From: Micavibrio_A sp040381535
Lineage (GTDB): Bacteria; Pseudomonadota; Alphaproteobacteria; Micavibrionales; Micavibrionaceae
DNA length: 55,617 nucleotides
Direction of reading: 5' to 3'
Assembly (NCBI GenBank): GCA_040381535.1
Contig: JBEIHF010000012.1
Span: 1-55,617 of the forward strand
Under the pieces are notes generated by a model, which did no database searches, was not told where the DNA came from, and saw only the letters and a list, made by a program, of their open reading frames with translations. The position numbers were made by a program, and so were the translations under genes. How positions within the stretch are numbered: the stretch's first letter is position 1; the number at the start of each line of letters is the position of its first letter. Positions 16,342 to 24,005 of the stretch are shown here, in pieces.

Positions 16342-17415
16342 CTATTTTAATTTTGGCGCGCGTCCGCCTTCGCGGTTTATGAGCAGTTCCTGTTTCAAAT
16401 CGACGGAGGGGCGTACGCCGAGATTATCGAAGTTTTGATCCAACCAATTTTTCATGCCTGCGCGCCCCGCGTCGCGCAGTTTGATAAGAAAATCCCAATC
16501 CGTATCAAATTTCGATGTGATAGAGAATTTCTTCATCATGTCGTCGGCGCGTATGGAATGAACCAATAGGTTTTTATACTGGCCTTTGAATTCATCCTTG
16601 ATCATGTCCTGTTCGATCAGGCGTTTGACGAATTCTATAGCGCGCAATTCTTTCAACAATGAATCATTGAACGAAATTTCATTGATACGGTTCATGATCG
16701 TGGGCGCGCTGGTGGGGATTTCCTCGCGGTACATCGGGTTCAAGGGGATCAATATAATGTCGTCGGATTTCGTTTCGTAGAAAAGTGGGTAGAGCGCGGG
16801 GTTGCCCGTGTAGCCGCCGTCCCAGTAATATTCGCCTCTGATTTCCACCGCCTTGAACAAAAACGGTAGGCAGGAAGAGGCGAGGGCAACGTCTATGCTC
16901 ATTTCCTTGCCATGGAAGATGTGCACTTTGCCCGTGCGCACGTTGGTGGCTGAGGTAAAAAGTTTGAGTTTGTCGCAGGCGCGGATTTTTTCGAAATCGA
17001 TCACACGCAAAAGCACATCACGCAGTGGGTTGATGTCAAGCGGGTTGAATTGATAGGGCGAAAACATGCGCGTCATCGTATCGAACATAAAATACGCGAA
17101 AGGATTTTCAGCGGAGCCAAAGCCCAGAAATTTTTCCATAGGGTTGGTGTGCACGGGAGAGAAGAAAACACCCACCTTTGAAATTTCCGACCAGAATTCT
17201 TCTAGTTTTGCGCGGGCACCGTCGCGTCCGCCTTCCATCATGCCTTGAGCAAACGCCAGCGCGTTCATCGTGCCTGCGCTGGAGGAGGTGAAGCCTTCCA
17301 CATCGATGCGTCCGTCTTCGAGGAGCATGTCCAGAATGCCCCAAGCCAAAGCGCCGTGCGCTCCACCACCTTGTAAGGCGATGTTGACGTTTTTTTTGTC
17401 CTGCTTTTTAGACAT
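16342..17415 (-). CDS. Patatin-like phospholipase/esterase
   Basis: 357 aa. The oxyanion-hole glycine motif GGGAHGAL (~16-23) and the catalytic Asp motif DGGYTGNPAL are intact. The nucleophile elbow reads GFTSSSAGTMNA: the serine and following AG are kept, but the first glycine of GxSxG is Ser. Patatins hydrolyse acyl esters at the membrane. The gene follows bdhA with the stop and start abutting (TAAATG), and this pairing, common in alphaproteobacteria, suggests a role in lipid or polyhydroxybutyrate turnover (inference). Activity should be intact if the altered elbow is tolerated. Confidence 0.85.
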   Translation of the reverse strand: MSKKQDKKNVNIALQGGGAHGALAWGILDMLLEDGRIDVEGFTSSSAGTMNALAFAQGMMEGGRDGARAKLEEFWSEISKVGVFFSPVHTNPMEKFLGFGSAENPFAYFMFDTMTRMFSPYQFNPLDINPLRDVLLRVIDFEKIRACDKLKLFTSATNVRTGKVHIFHGKEMSIDVALASSCLPFLFKAVEIRGEYYWDGGYTGNPALYPLFYETKSDDIILIPLNPMYREEIPTSAPTIMNRINEISFNDSLLKELRAIEFVKRLIEQDMIKDEFKGQYKNLLVHSIRADDMMKKFSITSKFDTDWDFLIKLRDAGRAGMKNWLDQNFDNLGVRPSVDLKQELLINREGGRAPKLK

Positions 17416-18198
17416 TTATTTGGCTACCCAGCCGCCGTCGATTTGTAGCATCGTGCCCGTGATGTTTTCACCCGCGGGGGAGCACAAGAACACGGCCAAA
17501 TCGCCGATCTGTTCGACGGTGGTGAATTTTTTGGTCGGCTGCGCGCCCAAGATTACATCTTTTACGACCTGTTCGGGCGTCATGTTGCGGGCTTTGGCCG
17601 TATCGGCAATTTGCCCTTCGACCAGCGGCGTTTTGACGTAGCCGGGGCAGATGGCATTGACGGTGATGTTGTTTTCAGCGACTTCGAGCGCGATGGCTTT
17701 GGTGAAACCCGCGAGGCCGTGTTTGGCGGCGACATAGGCGGATTTGAAAGGAGATGCCACGAGTGCGTGCGCGCTTGCCAAATTGATGATGCGTCCCCAG
17801 CCCCCGGCTTTCATGAGTGGTACTGCATGGCGCGTCATGTGGAAAGCGGATGTGAGGTTGATAGCGATGATCAAATCCCATTTTTCCGGCGGGAATTCTT
17901 CCACCGGCGCGACGTGTTGTATGCCTGCATTGTTGACGATGATATCGACGGAGCCGAATTTTGATTTTGTTTCCTTGATGAGCGCTTCGATCTGGTCGGG
18001 TTTCGTCATGTCCGCGCCGTTGAACAGGATTTTGCTTCCCATTTCTTTTTCCATCTTTGCGCGTTCGGTTTCGATTTGCGCGGCGTCGCCCAATCCGTTC
18101 AGCATTATGTTCGCGCCTTGTTTGGCGAGCGCATATGCCATGCCTTGACCTATACCGCTGGTGGAACCTGTAATGATGGCTGTTTTGCCTTTGAGCAT
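17416..18198 (-). CDS. bdhA: 3-hydroxybutyrate dehydrogenase (SDR family)
   Basis: 260 aa. It interconverts D-3-hydroxybutyrate and acetoacetate with NAD. The cofactor loop TGSTSGIGQG is at ~10-19, NNAGIQH at ~89-95, and the catalytic triad Ser142, Tyr155, Lys159 lies in SAHALVASPFKSAYVAAK. The INLTSAFHMTRHAVP segment and C-terminal TGTMLQIDGGWVAK are characteristic of BdhA. It is followed immediately by the patatin gene, so the pair could release and oxidise hydroxybutyrate. Assignment within the SDR family is good but not absolute. Confidence 0.87.
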   Translation of the reverse strand: MLKGKTAIITGSTSGIGQGMAYALAKQGANIMLNGLGDAAQIETERAKMEKEMGSKILFNGADMTKPDQIEALIKETKSKFGSVDIIVNNAGIQHVAPVEEFPPEKWDLIIAINLTSAFHMTRHAVPLMKAGGWGRIINLASAHALVASPFKSAYVAAKHGLAGFTKAIALEVAENNITVNAICPGYVKTPLVEGQIADTAKARNMTPEQVVKDVILGAQPTKKFTTVEQIGDLAVFLCSPAGENITGTMLQIDGGWVAK

Positions 18199-18239
18199 GA
18201 AAGTGTCTCCTTGAAAATGACGCCTTCAATATGGCCGTC

Positions 18240-18776
18240 TTAGACGCTCAAATCAAGCTGTGTTCCGCGTGCGGATTCAAAGGGAGAAGGGGCGTTAAAC
18301 GACAAAGCGCCGCCGCTGGTCAAGGTAAACGGATCTTTGGCGTTGTAGCTGTAAGTGATTTGCGTGACCTGTTCGCCCGCCTCATCCTGAAAACGCTGGG
18401 TTCTGCGGAAGGTGCCGGAATCATCGCGATCCAAAATTTCTTCATAGCGCGTAATCGAGCCCGAGGGGTTTTGTTGGACCACGGATTTTTTGGAACCGCG
18501 CGATGTAGCAAGCAATTCTTCGACGCGTATAAACTGGCGTCCGTTGTCTTGTTCAAATGTGCGAGTGCGGCGCAAACCGTTTTCGATGGTTTCGTTTTTT
18601 TCGGATACGACGCGCGTGCCTTTTTCAGATGTTTTTTCGGGGAGCACCGCAACGGCGGTTTGCGTAGATGTGGTTTCGCCAACAGCTTTCGGCGCGGGTG
18701 CAAAGGCACGGGCGACTTGCAATCTTCGAAATGCGGCCGAAGATTCATTCAGTTGGTCGTTGACGCTAAAATCCAT
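18240..18776 (-). CDS. Hypothetical protein, 178 aa
   Basis: No family is recognised. The sequence is hydrophilic, without a signal peptide or membrane helix. It is rich in charged repeating strands (TRTFEQDNGRQFIRVEELL, then TRYEEILDRDDSGTFRRTQRFQDEAG) that suggest a beta-rich fold with internal similarity. ATG 18776 (MDFSVNDQLNE) is chosen; a TTG at 18797 is possible because AGGAA lies between the two. It stands alone between bdhA and the divergent desaturase-family gene. Confidence 0.65.
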   Translation of the reverse strand: MDFSVNDQLNESSAAFRRLQVARAFAPAPKAVGETTSTQTAVAVLPEKTSEKGTRVVSEKNETIENGLRRTRTFEQDNGRQFIRVEELLATSRGSKKSVVQQNPSGSITRYEEILDRDDSGTFRRTQRFQDEAGEQVTQITYSYNAKDPFTLTSGGALSFNAPSPFESARGTQLDLSV

Positions 18777-18950
18777 TAAGGGTCGGATTCCTGCCAAAAA
18801 GGTTATGGGAAGAAATACGCCTTAAAAATACAAAGAATGACTATATATAAAAAGCTTAACGCATCGGCAATCCGATTCGCAAGAAAACGCTTTAGGCCAT
18901 CCCCGTCTTTCCTGCTTGCAAAGCATCAAACCCTGCTTTTAATTAGGGGT

Positions 18951-19883
18951 ATGAATACGAAAACCCGCCAAATCCTGTCCTATGTGCTGTGGCCCGCCCT
19001 GCTTGCGGCCTGCATCGTGGCGACCGTGTTCGGGTTCAATTCCACCCATCCTATTCTGGCCTTCAACCTGACGTACTTAAGCCTTGCGCTGGCGCTGGCC
19101 TATCTGGAATGGAAGATGCCGTTCGAGCCGCAATGGCGTAACAATGACGGGCAGATTTTTGCCGACATCGCGCACACGCTGGTTAGCAAAGGCGTGGTGC
19201 AGGGGTTGGTCGCGTTCGCGGGTGTGTTCGGCCTTACGACGATCGTCACGAGCGTGGCGGAGCCGGGCTACGGCATCTGGCCGCGCGATTGGCCTTTGTG
19301 GATTCAAGTCATTCTGGGATTGGTGGCAGCGGAGTTCGGTTTGTATTGGGCGCACAGGCTTTCCCATGAATTTCACCCTTTGTGGCGTTTCCACGCCGTG
19401 CATCATTCGGTCACGCGTCTGCATATCATCAACACAGGCAGATTCCATTTCATCAATTCGCTGGTCAGTATTCTGATGGGTGTGGGCGTTCTGCTTGCGC
19501 TTGGCGCGCCGATGGAAGTCGTGCTCTGGCTGTCCGCCGTTACCGCCTATATCGGGATGATGACGCATTGTAACGTGGAGATGAATTTCTTCTTTCCGTT
19601 CTCGCATATCTTCAACACGCCCGAGCTGCACCGTTGGCACCATTCGAAAGTACTTCGCGAAGGAAACAAGAATTATTCCGAAAATATCATGATCTGGGAT
19701 CTGGTTTTCCGCACGCATTTCATCGATTCGAAAAGACGCCCGCCCATCAAGATCGGAATCACCCAAAAGATGCCCGATAAATTTCACGAACAGCTTGTGT
19801 GGCCGTTTAAGGACTTAAGCCTGAAATTCAAGCCTTATGACCGGAAACCCGCCCCCCCGGTGCCCCCGCAAGCCGCCGAATAA
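18951..19883 (+). CDS. Sterol desaturase / fatty acid hydroxylase family protein
   Basis: 310 aa from ATG 18951 (preceded by TTAGGGG). Several membrane helices surround the di-iron histidine boxes HRLSH (HxxxH), HAVHH (HxxHH) and HRWHH (HxxHH), all intact. The family uses O2 and a reduced electron donor to hydroxylate or desaturate lipids in the inner membrane. No sterol or carotenoid pathway genes are near, so the lipid substrate is unknown. The C-terminus is a Pro-rich cytoplasmic tail. Confidence 0.87.
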   Translation: MNTKTRQILSYVLWPALLAACIVATVFGFNSTHPILAFNLTYLSLALALAYLEWKMPFEPQWRNNDGQIFADIAHTLVSKGVVQGLVAFAGVFGLTTIVTSVAEPGYGIWPRDWPLWIQVILGLVAAEFGLYWAHRLSHEFHPLWRFHAVHHSVTRLHIINTGRFHFINSLVSILMGVGVLLALGAPMEVVLWLSAVTAYIGMMTHCNVEMNFFFPFSHIFNTPELHRWHHSKVLREGNKNYSENIMIWDLVFRTHFIDSKRRPPIKIGITQKMPDKFHEQLVWPFKDLSLKFKPYDRKPAPPVPPQAAE

Positions 19884-19998
19884 AGGCGGAATTTGCACAA
19901 ACCTGCCATATTTTCATAAAATATTAAGAGAGAGAGCATATGTTAGGGGTAAGCCAATAGGGCTTATATCGCCGTGTGTTTAAGGGGGCCTTTCCGAA

Positions 19999-20283
19999 GT
20001 GTTTGAACGTTGCGAATTCATAATGGGACATGACAACAGCATGGTAATCGTGCTGCCCGGCATGCTGCCGTTGGAGCCGCAACCGTACACCGTTTCGGCT
20101 ACGCCCACGCACATCAAGATCAAAGCCGGTTACGACCAGATCGCGCTGTTCCCTTATCACAACGAGGAAGTCTTCCAGCGCTTGATCCATTTCAGCCAAG
20201 TCGGCATCGTGGAATATCCGCCGGGTGAGTCCTTCCCCGCCTGCATAACAGCAGTTGCTTATGTAGAAACGAGGACACAATGA
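19999..20283 (+). CDS. Hypothetical protein, 94 aa (or 86 aa)
   Basis: Unrecognised small soluble protein with beta-type alternation (NSMVIVLPGMLPLEPQPYTVSATPTHIKIKAGYD) and an amphipathic C-terminal half. The GTG at 19999, preceded by AAGGGGG, gives 94 aa; the internal ATG at 20023 gives 86 aa without a Shine-Dalgarno. The last codon overlaps the next start (ATGA at 20280-20283), so the two genes are coupled. Confidence 0.5.
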   Translation: MFERCEFIMGHDNSMVIVLPGMLPLEPQPYTVSATPTHIKIKAGYDQIALFPYHNEEVFQRLIHFSQVGIVEYPPGESFPACITAVAYVETRTQ

Positions 20284-20492
20284 TTCCGATAGTAGGCGAA
20301 CCGCTGGGCTCAGGGCCTGTAACCGTTTCCGCATCCGATGGCGCGGTGCGCCAGGACTTGATGTCCAACCTTGCAGGAAGCGGCACCCAAGCGAGCATAG
20401 ATGTTTCCAACGCTGCCCCCGCTGTAGATCAAGGCATCGCAGGCTTGGTGAGACCCAACATTGCGCCGCGTGCCAAGGGTTTGGACCAGTAA
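20280..20492 (+). CDS. Hypothetical protein, 70 aa
   Basis: Starts within the stop of the previous gene (ATGA), with GAGGA as ribosome-binding site. The peptide is Gly/Ala/Ser-rich (SGPVTVSASDGAVRQDLMSNLAGSG) without motif, signal or membrane helix. The good translational signals and coupling support it as real, but no function can be named. Confidence 0.5.
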   Translation: MIPIVGEPLGSGPVTVSASDGAVRQDLMSNLAGSGTQASIDVSNAAPAVDQGIAGLVRPNIAPRAKGLDQ

Positions 20493-20572
20493 GAGCACCA
20501 TCATACGTTGACTGTGAAGAGCGATTCCGTCATACATAGGCAGGACGGAATTCTTCGTTTCAGGCATCATTC

Positions 20573-21608
20573 ATTAGCAAAAAAACGGCATTCATCACCG
20601 GTATCACGGGCCAGGACGGAGCCGTTCTGGCCGAAATCCTGCTCGAAAAAGGATATCGCGTTTGCGGTGTGCGTCCGTATCTTCCAGTCGATGATACAGA
20701 GCGGCTTTATTCGTCGCCGCATAATGTGGAATTGTTCCACAGCGATATGTCGGATTGCGCGAGCCTGATACGCCTTTTGGAAAAAACAAAACCCGATGAA
20801 GTGTACAACCTCGCGGCGATGAGCGATGTGCAAGTCAGTTTCTCGATGCCCGAACACACCGCGAATGTGAACGCGATCGGCCCCGTGCGTATTTTGGAAT
20901 CGATGCGCACGCTCGGTATGGGTGAAAACGTGAAATTCTATCAGGCGTCTTCTTCGGAAAATTTTTGGCAACGCACCCGCCCCGCAACATGAGGGCACGC
21001 CGTTCGGACCTTGCAGCCCTTATGGCGCGGCGAAGCTTTATGCCTACTGGATGGTGCGTATGTACCGCGATGCGTTTGGATTTCACGCCGGCAACGGCAT
21101 TTTGTTCAATCATGAAAGCCCGCTGCGTGGCGAACAGTTTGTAACGCGCAAGATCACCAAAGCCATTGGCGAATTCGTTATGGGCCGTAAGGAGCCTTTA
21201 AAATTGGGCAATCTCGAAGCCCGGCGCGATTGGGGCCACGCTAAAGATTACATGCTCGGCGCGTGGATGATGCTCCAGCAAGACAAGCCCGATGATTATG
21301 TTCTGGCGACAGGCGAAACGCACAGCGTGCGCGAATTCGTCGAGCGCGCTTTTGAATATGCAGGCCGCCCGATCGTCTGGCACGGCGCGGGGGAACGCGA
21401 AACCGGCCATGACAAATTCAGCGGGCAGATGCTGGTGACCATAGATCCCGAAATGTTCCGCCCGAAAGAGATCAATTGTTTGATAGGCGATTCCACGAAG
21501 GCGCGCGATATTCTTCATTGGGCGCCGAAATATTCCTTTGACGATCTGATCGCTGAAATGGTGGAAGCGGACGTTCCCAAAAGCATCAGAAAGAAAATCT
21601 ATGGCTGA
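20573..21608 (+). pseudogene. gmd: GDP-mannose 4,6-dehydratase, frameshifted
   Basis: The reading frame encodes SKKTAFITGITGQDGAVLAE (NAD-binding loop) through YNLAAMSDVQVSF and QASSSENF. It then hits an extra T in a run of five (20962-20966), ending at TGA 20990-20992. One base over, the protein continues without loss: NAPAPQHEGTPFGP, the catalytic SPYGAAKLYAYW, GNGILFNHESP and VTRKITKAI to a stop at 21608. The rejoined length is about 344 aa, typical for Gmd, which makes GDP-4-keto-6-deoxymannose. The expected ATG before SKK is ATT (20573-20575), with no other start downstream of an in-frame TAG at 20537. It is probably a recent pseudogene; a sequencing error in the T-run is possible. Confidence 0.85.
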
Positions 21609-21705
21609 TAGTTTTTTCCCGCTGGACGACAAAATCGTCTGGGTGGCCGGAGAAACAGGCATGGCTGGGCGCACGAGCACCCGCGCCCTGGGGAAACGTG
21701 CTTAA
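21601..21705 (+). pseudogene. fcl: Truncated GDP-L-fucose synthase N-terminus
   Basis: ATG 21601 overlaps the gmd end, as in intact gmd-fcl operons. The first ~22 residues (MADSFFPLDDKIVWVAGETG then MAG) match the Fcl/WcaG start with its Rossmann turn. The frame then drifts and stops after 34 aa at TAA 21703-21705, where an unrelated minus-strand gene ends. The remaining ~280 residues of Fcl are absent. It is a deletion remnant, consistent with loss of GDP-fucose synthesis here. Confidence 0.65.
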
Positions 21706-22085
21706 GAAGAGAGTGGTCCGATTTTACGCATCGTTACGAAGGTCAAATCCCCGCCATAGGAAATCTGCCCCGACATTTGGATGCGCTCATCCTTGCGGGC
21801 CAGTTTCAAAACGGTTCTGTAGGTAACGGATTGCCGCGTGGGCGATCCATCGGGGCGGGTCAGAAGGAAATCAAGATCCGCCTTGGCGGGATCGGCGGTG
21901 GAGACCATTTCCACTTCGCTTTCGGAAATAATGCGGAAGACGGACGTCCAAAGGCAATTGGCGCGGTCATAACGCTCGGTGCGGCCGTCGCGAATTTCGG
22001 TTTCACCGTCGCTCTTTTTCTCCAGCGGGCCCCTATAGTCCGTGGTCGAGGTTACGAGATATTTGCCGTCGAGGGGGTGTGTCAT
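21702..22085 (-). CDS. Hypothetical protein, 127 aa
   Basis: No family is recognised. The protein is predicted beta-rich and soluble, without a signal: GKYLVTSTTDYRGPLEKK, a charged turn region, CLWTSVFRIISESEVEMVST, then a C-terminal FVTMRKIGPL. Its stop lies exactly at the fcl truncation point, so whatever event removed fcl brought this gene to its present place. Coding use looks like the neighbours. Confidence 0.6.
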   Translation of the reverse strand: MTHPLDGKYLVTSTTDYRGPLEKKSDGETEIRDGRTERYDRANCLWTSVFRIISESEVEMVSTADPAKADLDFLLTRPDGSPTRQSVTYRTVLKLARKDERIQMSGQISYGGDLTFVTMRKIGPLSS

Positions 22086-22146
22086 GGGAGCAAGGATAGC
22101 AATTTTTTATGCTCCGGCCAAAGCGAATTTAAGAGATTTGCCTGTG

Positions 22147-22950
22147 TTATGCCGAAGCGGGTGCAGGTGCTGGTTCGGGTTTTTTGGCACGAATGATTGT
22201 GAAATAAGTTGTTTCATCGGGGTGCAGTGTGGATTCAGGTTCGTTGCCCTGAATGGCTTCCTGCACTTCAAAGCCCGCCTTTTTGAAAACAGCTACCAGA
22301 TCGTCCACGCCCCATAGTGTGATCACATGGTCCGGTCTGTCTTTGTATACGGCATCGCCGTCACGGTTGAGTTCCATGCGGTCCGGTTTGAAGTCGCGTT
22401 CATCGCGCACGGAAATAATCGCTTCTCCGCCGGGTTTTAAGAGGTCATGAACGTTATTTAAAAATGTTCTAATTTTGCCATTGGAACCCAAAAGATGCAT
22501 CACCCTGTGTGCCAGAAAAAAATCCGTATTGTTTTTTTCATAGGGATTTGAAGCTTGGGTAAAATCTCCGGTTCCCATCCATGCTTGTGATTTTCTACCT
22601 GCGGCTTTAACAGCTTCAAATGCCAGTTGAGCGCCAATAGGTGATGCTTCCACACCAAAATACTGTATGTTTGCTTTATTAACCTTTAAAAGAGCCAATA
22701 CGTCTCTTCCATACCCATATCCGGCTTCTGCGACTGCGATATTTGGTCTGGCTACACCGGCTTCTATAAGACGGTCTCTCATTTCTTTTACACGTTGAAT
22801 AAGAATAAGGCCTGACTGGCTTGGCCCATCACCCCAAACCTTCCCACTTTCAAGAAATGTACGACTCCAGCGGTCTTTCGGGCCGGAGTCTGGAGTTGGT
22901 ATGTTGCTACCTGCTTGCAAAGCTGAATCCGTCATTGCTGCGTCCGTCAT
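22147..22950 (-). CDS. SAM-dependent methyltransferase partnered with an XRE regulator
   Basis: 267 aa. A class I methyltransferase-like core reads PNIAVAEAGYGYGRDVLALL (motif I with AGYGYG instead of the usual GxGxG), IQYFGVEASPIG and LKPGGEAIISVRDERDF. The N-terminal ~25 residues are disordered and the C-terminus is Pro/Ala-rich (PEPAPAPA). It overlaps the upstream regulator by 4 nt (22947-22950), so it is co-translated with it. Target unknown. A relatively AT-rich centre hints at acquisition. Confidence 0.72.
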   Translation of the reverse strand: MTDAAMTDSALQAGSNIPTPDSGPKDRWSRTFLESGKVWGDGPSQSGLILIQRVKEMRDRLIEAGVARPNIAVAEAGYGYGRDVLALLKVNKANIQYFGVEASPIGAQLAFEAVKAAGRKSQAWMGTGDFTQASNPYEKNNTDFFLAHRVMHLLGSNGKIRTFLNNVHDLLKPGGEAIISVRDERDFKPDRMELNRDGDAVYKDRPDHVITLWGVDDLVAVFKKAGFEVQEAIQGNEPESTLHPDETTYFTIIRAKKPEPAPAPASA

Positions 22951-23645
22951 TTTTTCACACTACCAAAAGATACATTCTTTTCCTGGGGATCAATTGCATA
23001 GTGATCCCAGGCTATCAAAAAGAGCTTTCTATAACCTTCGGCAAAGGCGGGTTGTTTGATGATGATAATTTCGACATCATCGTTCTTGAAGTTAATAAAA
23101 GCCAGTCTGTCGTGGTAAGAATAGAATGATTTATCGTTAAACATACCTTTGGGAAACCATTTGTATTTAGAATAGGCTTTAGCAGGAAAATTCCAATCAT
23201 TCTCCTGCACAATAATACGAACGTCCATAACGTCTTTGTGTTCCGTCATGCGGCGCGTGTGGTTTTCCCAACGGTCCGGGCCCATCCATTTGACCCAGTT
23301 TTCGTGGGCAACGTTGGACAAGAAAACGTCTGTAGGTTTCTGCTTCGTACCGTGCAAAACGGCGGTGTTATAAACATCATCCAAAAAGGTGCTGAAACCT
23401 TCCGCACCCTTCAGTGTTTGTACGTAATTGGTTTGAACGCGCACGCCTTCAAGACCGATAAATTCAATACCCGAATTTTCCAGCGTTTTGCGGATGGTGG
23501 AAAGTGTGCTTTCACGCGGCGTGGTCTGGCCGTTCTCAATAGAGCCGATGGAGGTCGCGGAAATCCCTGTGCGCTGGGCCAGATCTTGCTGGCTCCAGTT
23601 CAAAATACCGCGTGCGCCTCTAATTTGTGCAGTCGTAATCGACAT
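22947..23645 (-). CDS. XRE-family HTH regulator with C-terminal effector-like domain
   Basis: 232 aa. Residues ~5-60 form a lambda-repressor-type HTH (GARGILNWSQQDLAQRTGISATSIGSIENGQTTP). A ~165-residue alpha/beta domain follows (VMDVRIIVQENDWNF, MFNDKSFYSYHDRLAFINF, DVEIIIIKQPAF); the same layout is seen in alphaproteobacterial XRE regulators with a sensor-like tail. It is the first gene of a two-gene unit with the methyltransferase. A promoter and a palindrome lie just upstream (see those entries), suggesting autoregulation. Confidence 0.82.
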   Translation of the reverse strand: MSITTAQIRGARGILNWSQQDLAQRTGISATSIGSIENGQTTPRESTLSTIRKTLENSGIEFIGLEGVRVQTNYVQTLKGAEGFSTFLDDVYNTAVLHGTKQKPTDVFLSNVAHENWVKWMGPDRWENHTRRMTEHKDVMDVRIIVQENDWNFPAKAYSKYKWFPKGMFNDKSFYSYHDRLAFINFKNDDVEIIIIKQPAFAEGYRKLFLIAWDHYAIDPQEKNVSFGSVKK

Positions 23646-23675
23646 TTTCTATAACAATTTCAGTTGGTCACAATA

Positions 23676-23692
23676 ATTCCGCCGTTCGGAAT
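23676..23692. promoter_or_regulatory. Palindrome at the predicted transcription start (candidate operator)
   Basis: ATTCCG-CCGTT-CGGAAT is a perfect 6-bp inverted repeat centred ~39 bp before the regulator's ATG and overlapping the start expected from the promoter at 23699-23727. Its position fits an autorepression site for the XRE protein. Binding is inferred. Confidence 0.45.
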
Positions 23693-23698
23693 GAGGGT

Positions 23699-23727
23699 TT
23701 TATAGGTCAATCTGTAAAATCATGCAA
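23699..23727 (-). promoter_or_regulatory. Sigma-70-type promoter for the XRE/methyltransferase unit
   Basis: On the minus strand TTGCAT (23727-23722) and TATAAA (23704-23699) are separated by exactly 17 nt. Transcription should begin near 23692, giving a leader of ~47 nt. Confidence 0.55.
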
Positions 23728-23759
23728 GGGAAAAGCGTTAAAATTGTACAAAAAATTTC

Positions 23760-23967
23760 TTGACAAAAGTGGCGAAACCTATGAATGTCTCAATCTAATC
23801 TTGGAATTTAACCAAGTTAACCTGTTGCGAGGCCTTTGTCGGTTCCCCACTCACGCGGCCGAGGAGCAGGAAAAAAGAGTACTACTAAACGGCAGTATAG
23901 AGGCGGGACGAAAGTCCCACACACACGGCGGAGCTCTTTGGGAAACCAAAGGCTCCGTTTTGTTTTT
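23760..23967 (+). ncRNA. Candidate structured small RNA with intrinsic terminator
   Basis: A perfect -35 (TTGACA, 23760-23765) with an unclear -10 precedes ~180 nt that fold into three elements. The first is an interrupted stem pairing 23821-23834 with 23857-23870 around an unpaired pyrimidine-rich loop. The second is a perfect GGGAC-GAAA-GTCCC hairpin (23905-23918). The third is a terminator hairpin. There is no plus-strand gene downstream, since the M3 peptidase gene is convergent, so this is not a leader. An 80-aa frame with a TTG start crosses it but has no Shine-Dalgarno. The RNA class is not recognised; start and limits are inferred. Confidence 0.45.
23930..23967 (+). terminator. Rho-independent terminator
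   Basis: The stem GGAGC(T)CTTTGG / CCAAAGGCTCC (one bulged T) with a GAAA tetraloop is followed by GTTTTGTTTTT. The T-tract is only on the plus strand, so it ends the candidate RNA, not the peptidase gene. Confidence 0.8.
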
Positions 23968-24005
23968 CCTCAACCGGTACCGTTAATTTTATTGGCAATG
24001 TGCAA

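Noticed and set aside
17675..18229. 184-aa minus-strand open frame
   Set aside because: Same strand as bdhA but in another frame, Arg/His-rich; bdhA has all catalytic residues in its own frame.
19077..19787. 236-aa minus-strand open frame
   Set aside because: Antisense to the sterol-desaturase-family gene, whose histidine boxes prove the plus strand.
23821..23870. Assignment of the structured RNA to 6S, SRP or RNase P RNA
   Set aside because: The conserved motifs of SRP (GGAA/AGCAG loop) and RNase P (GAGGAAAGTCC) are missing and the length and closing stem do not fit 6S convincingly.
23744..23986. 80-aa plus-strand frame across the candidate RNA
   Set aside because: TTG start, no Shine-Dalgarno, and it reads through the terminator stem; an RNA gene explains the region better.
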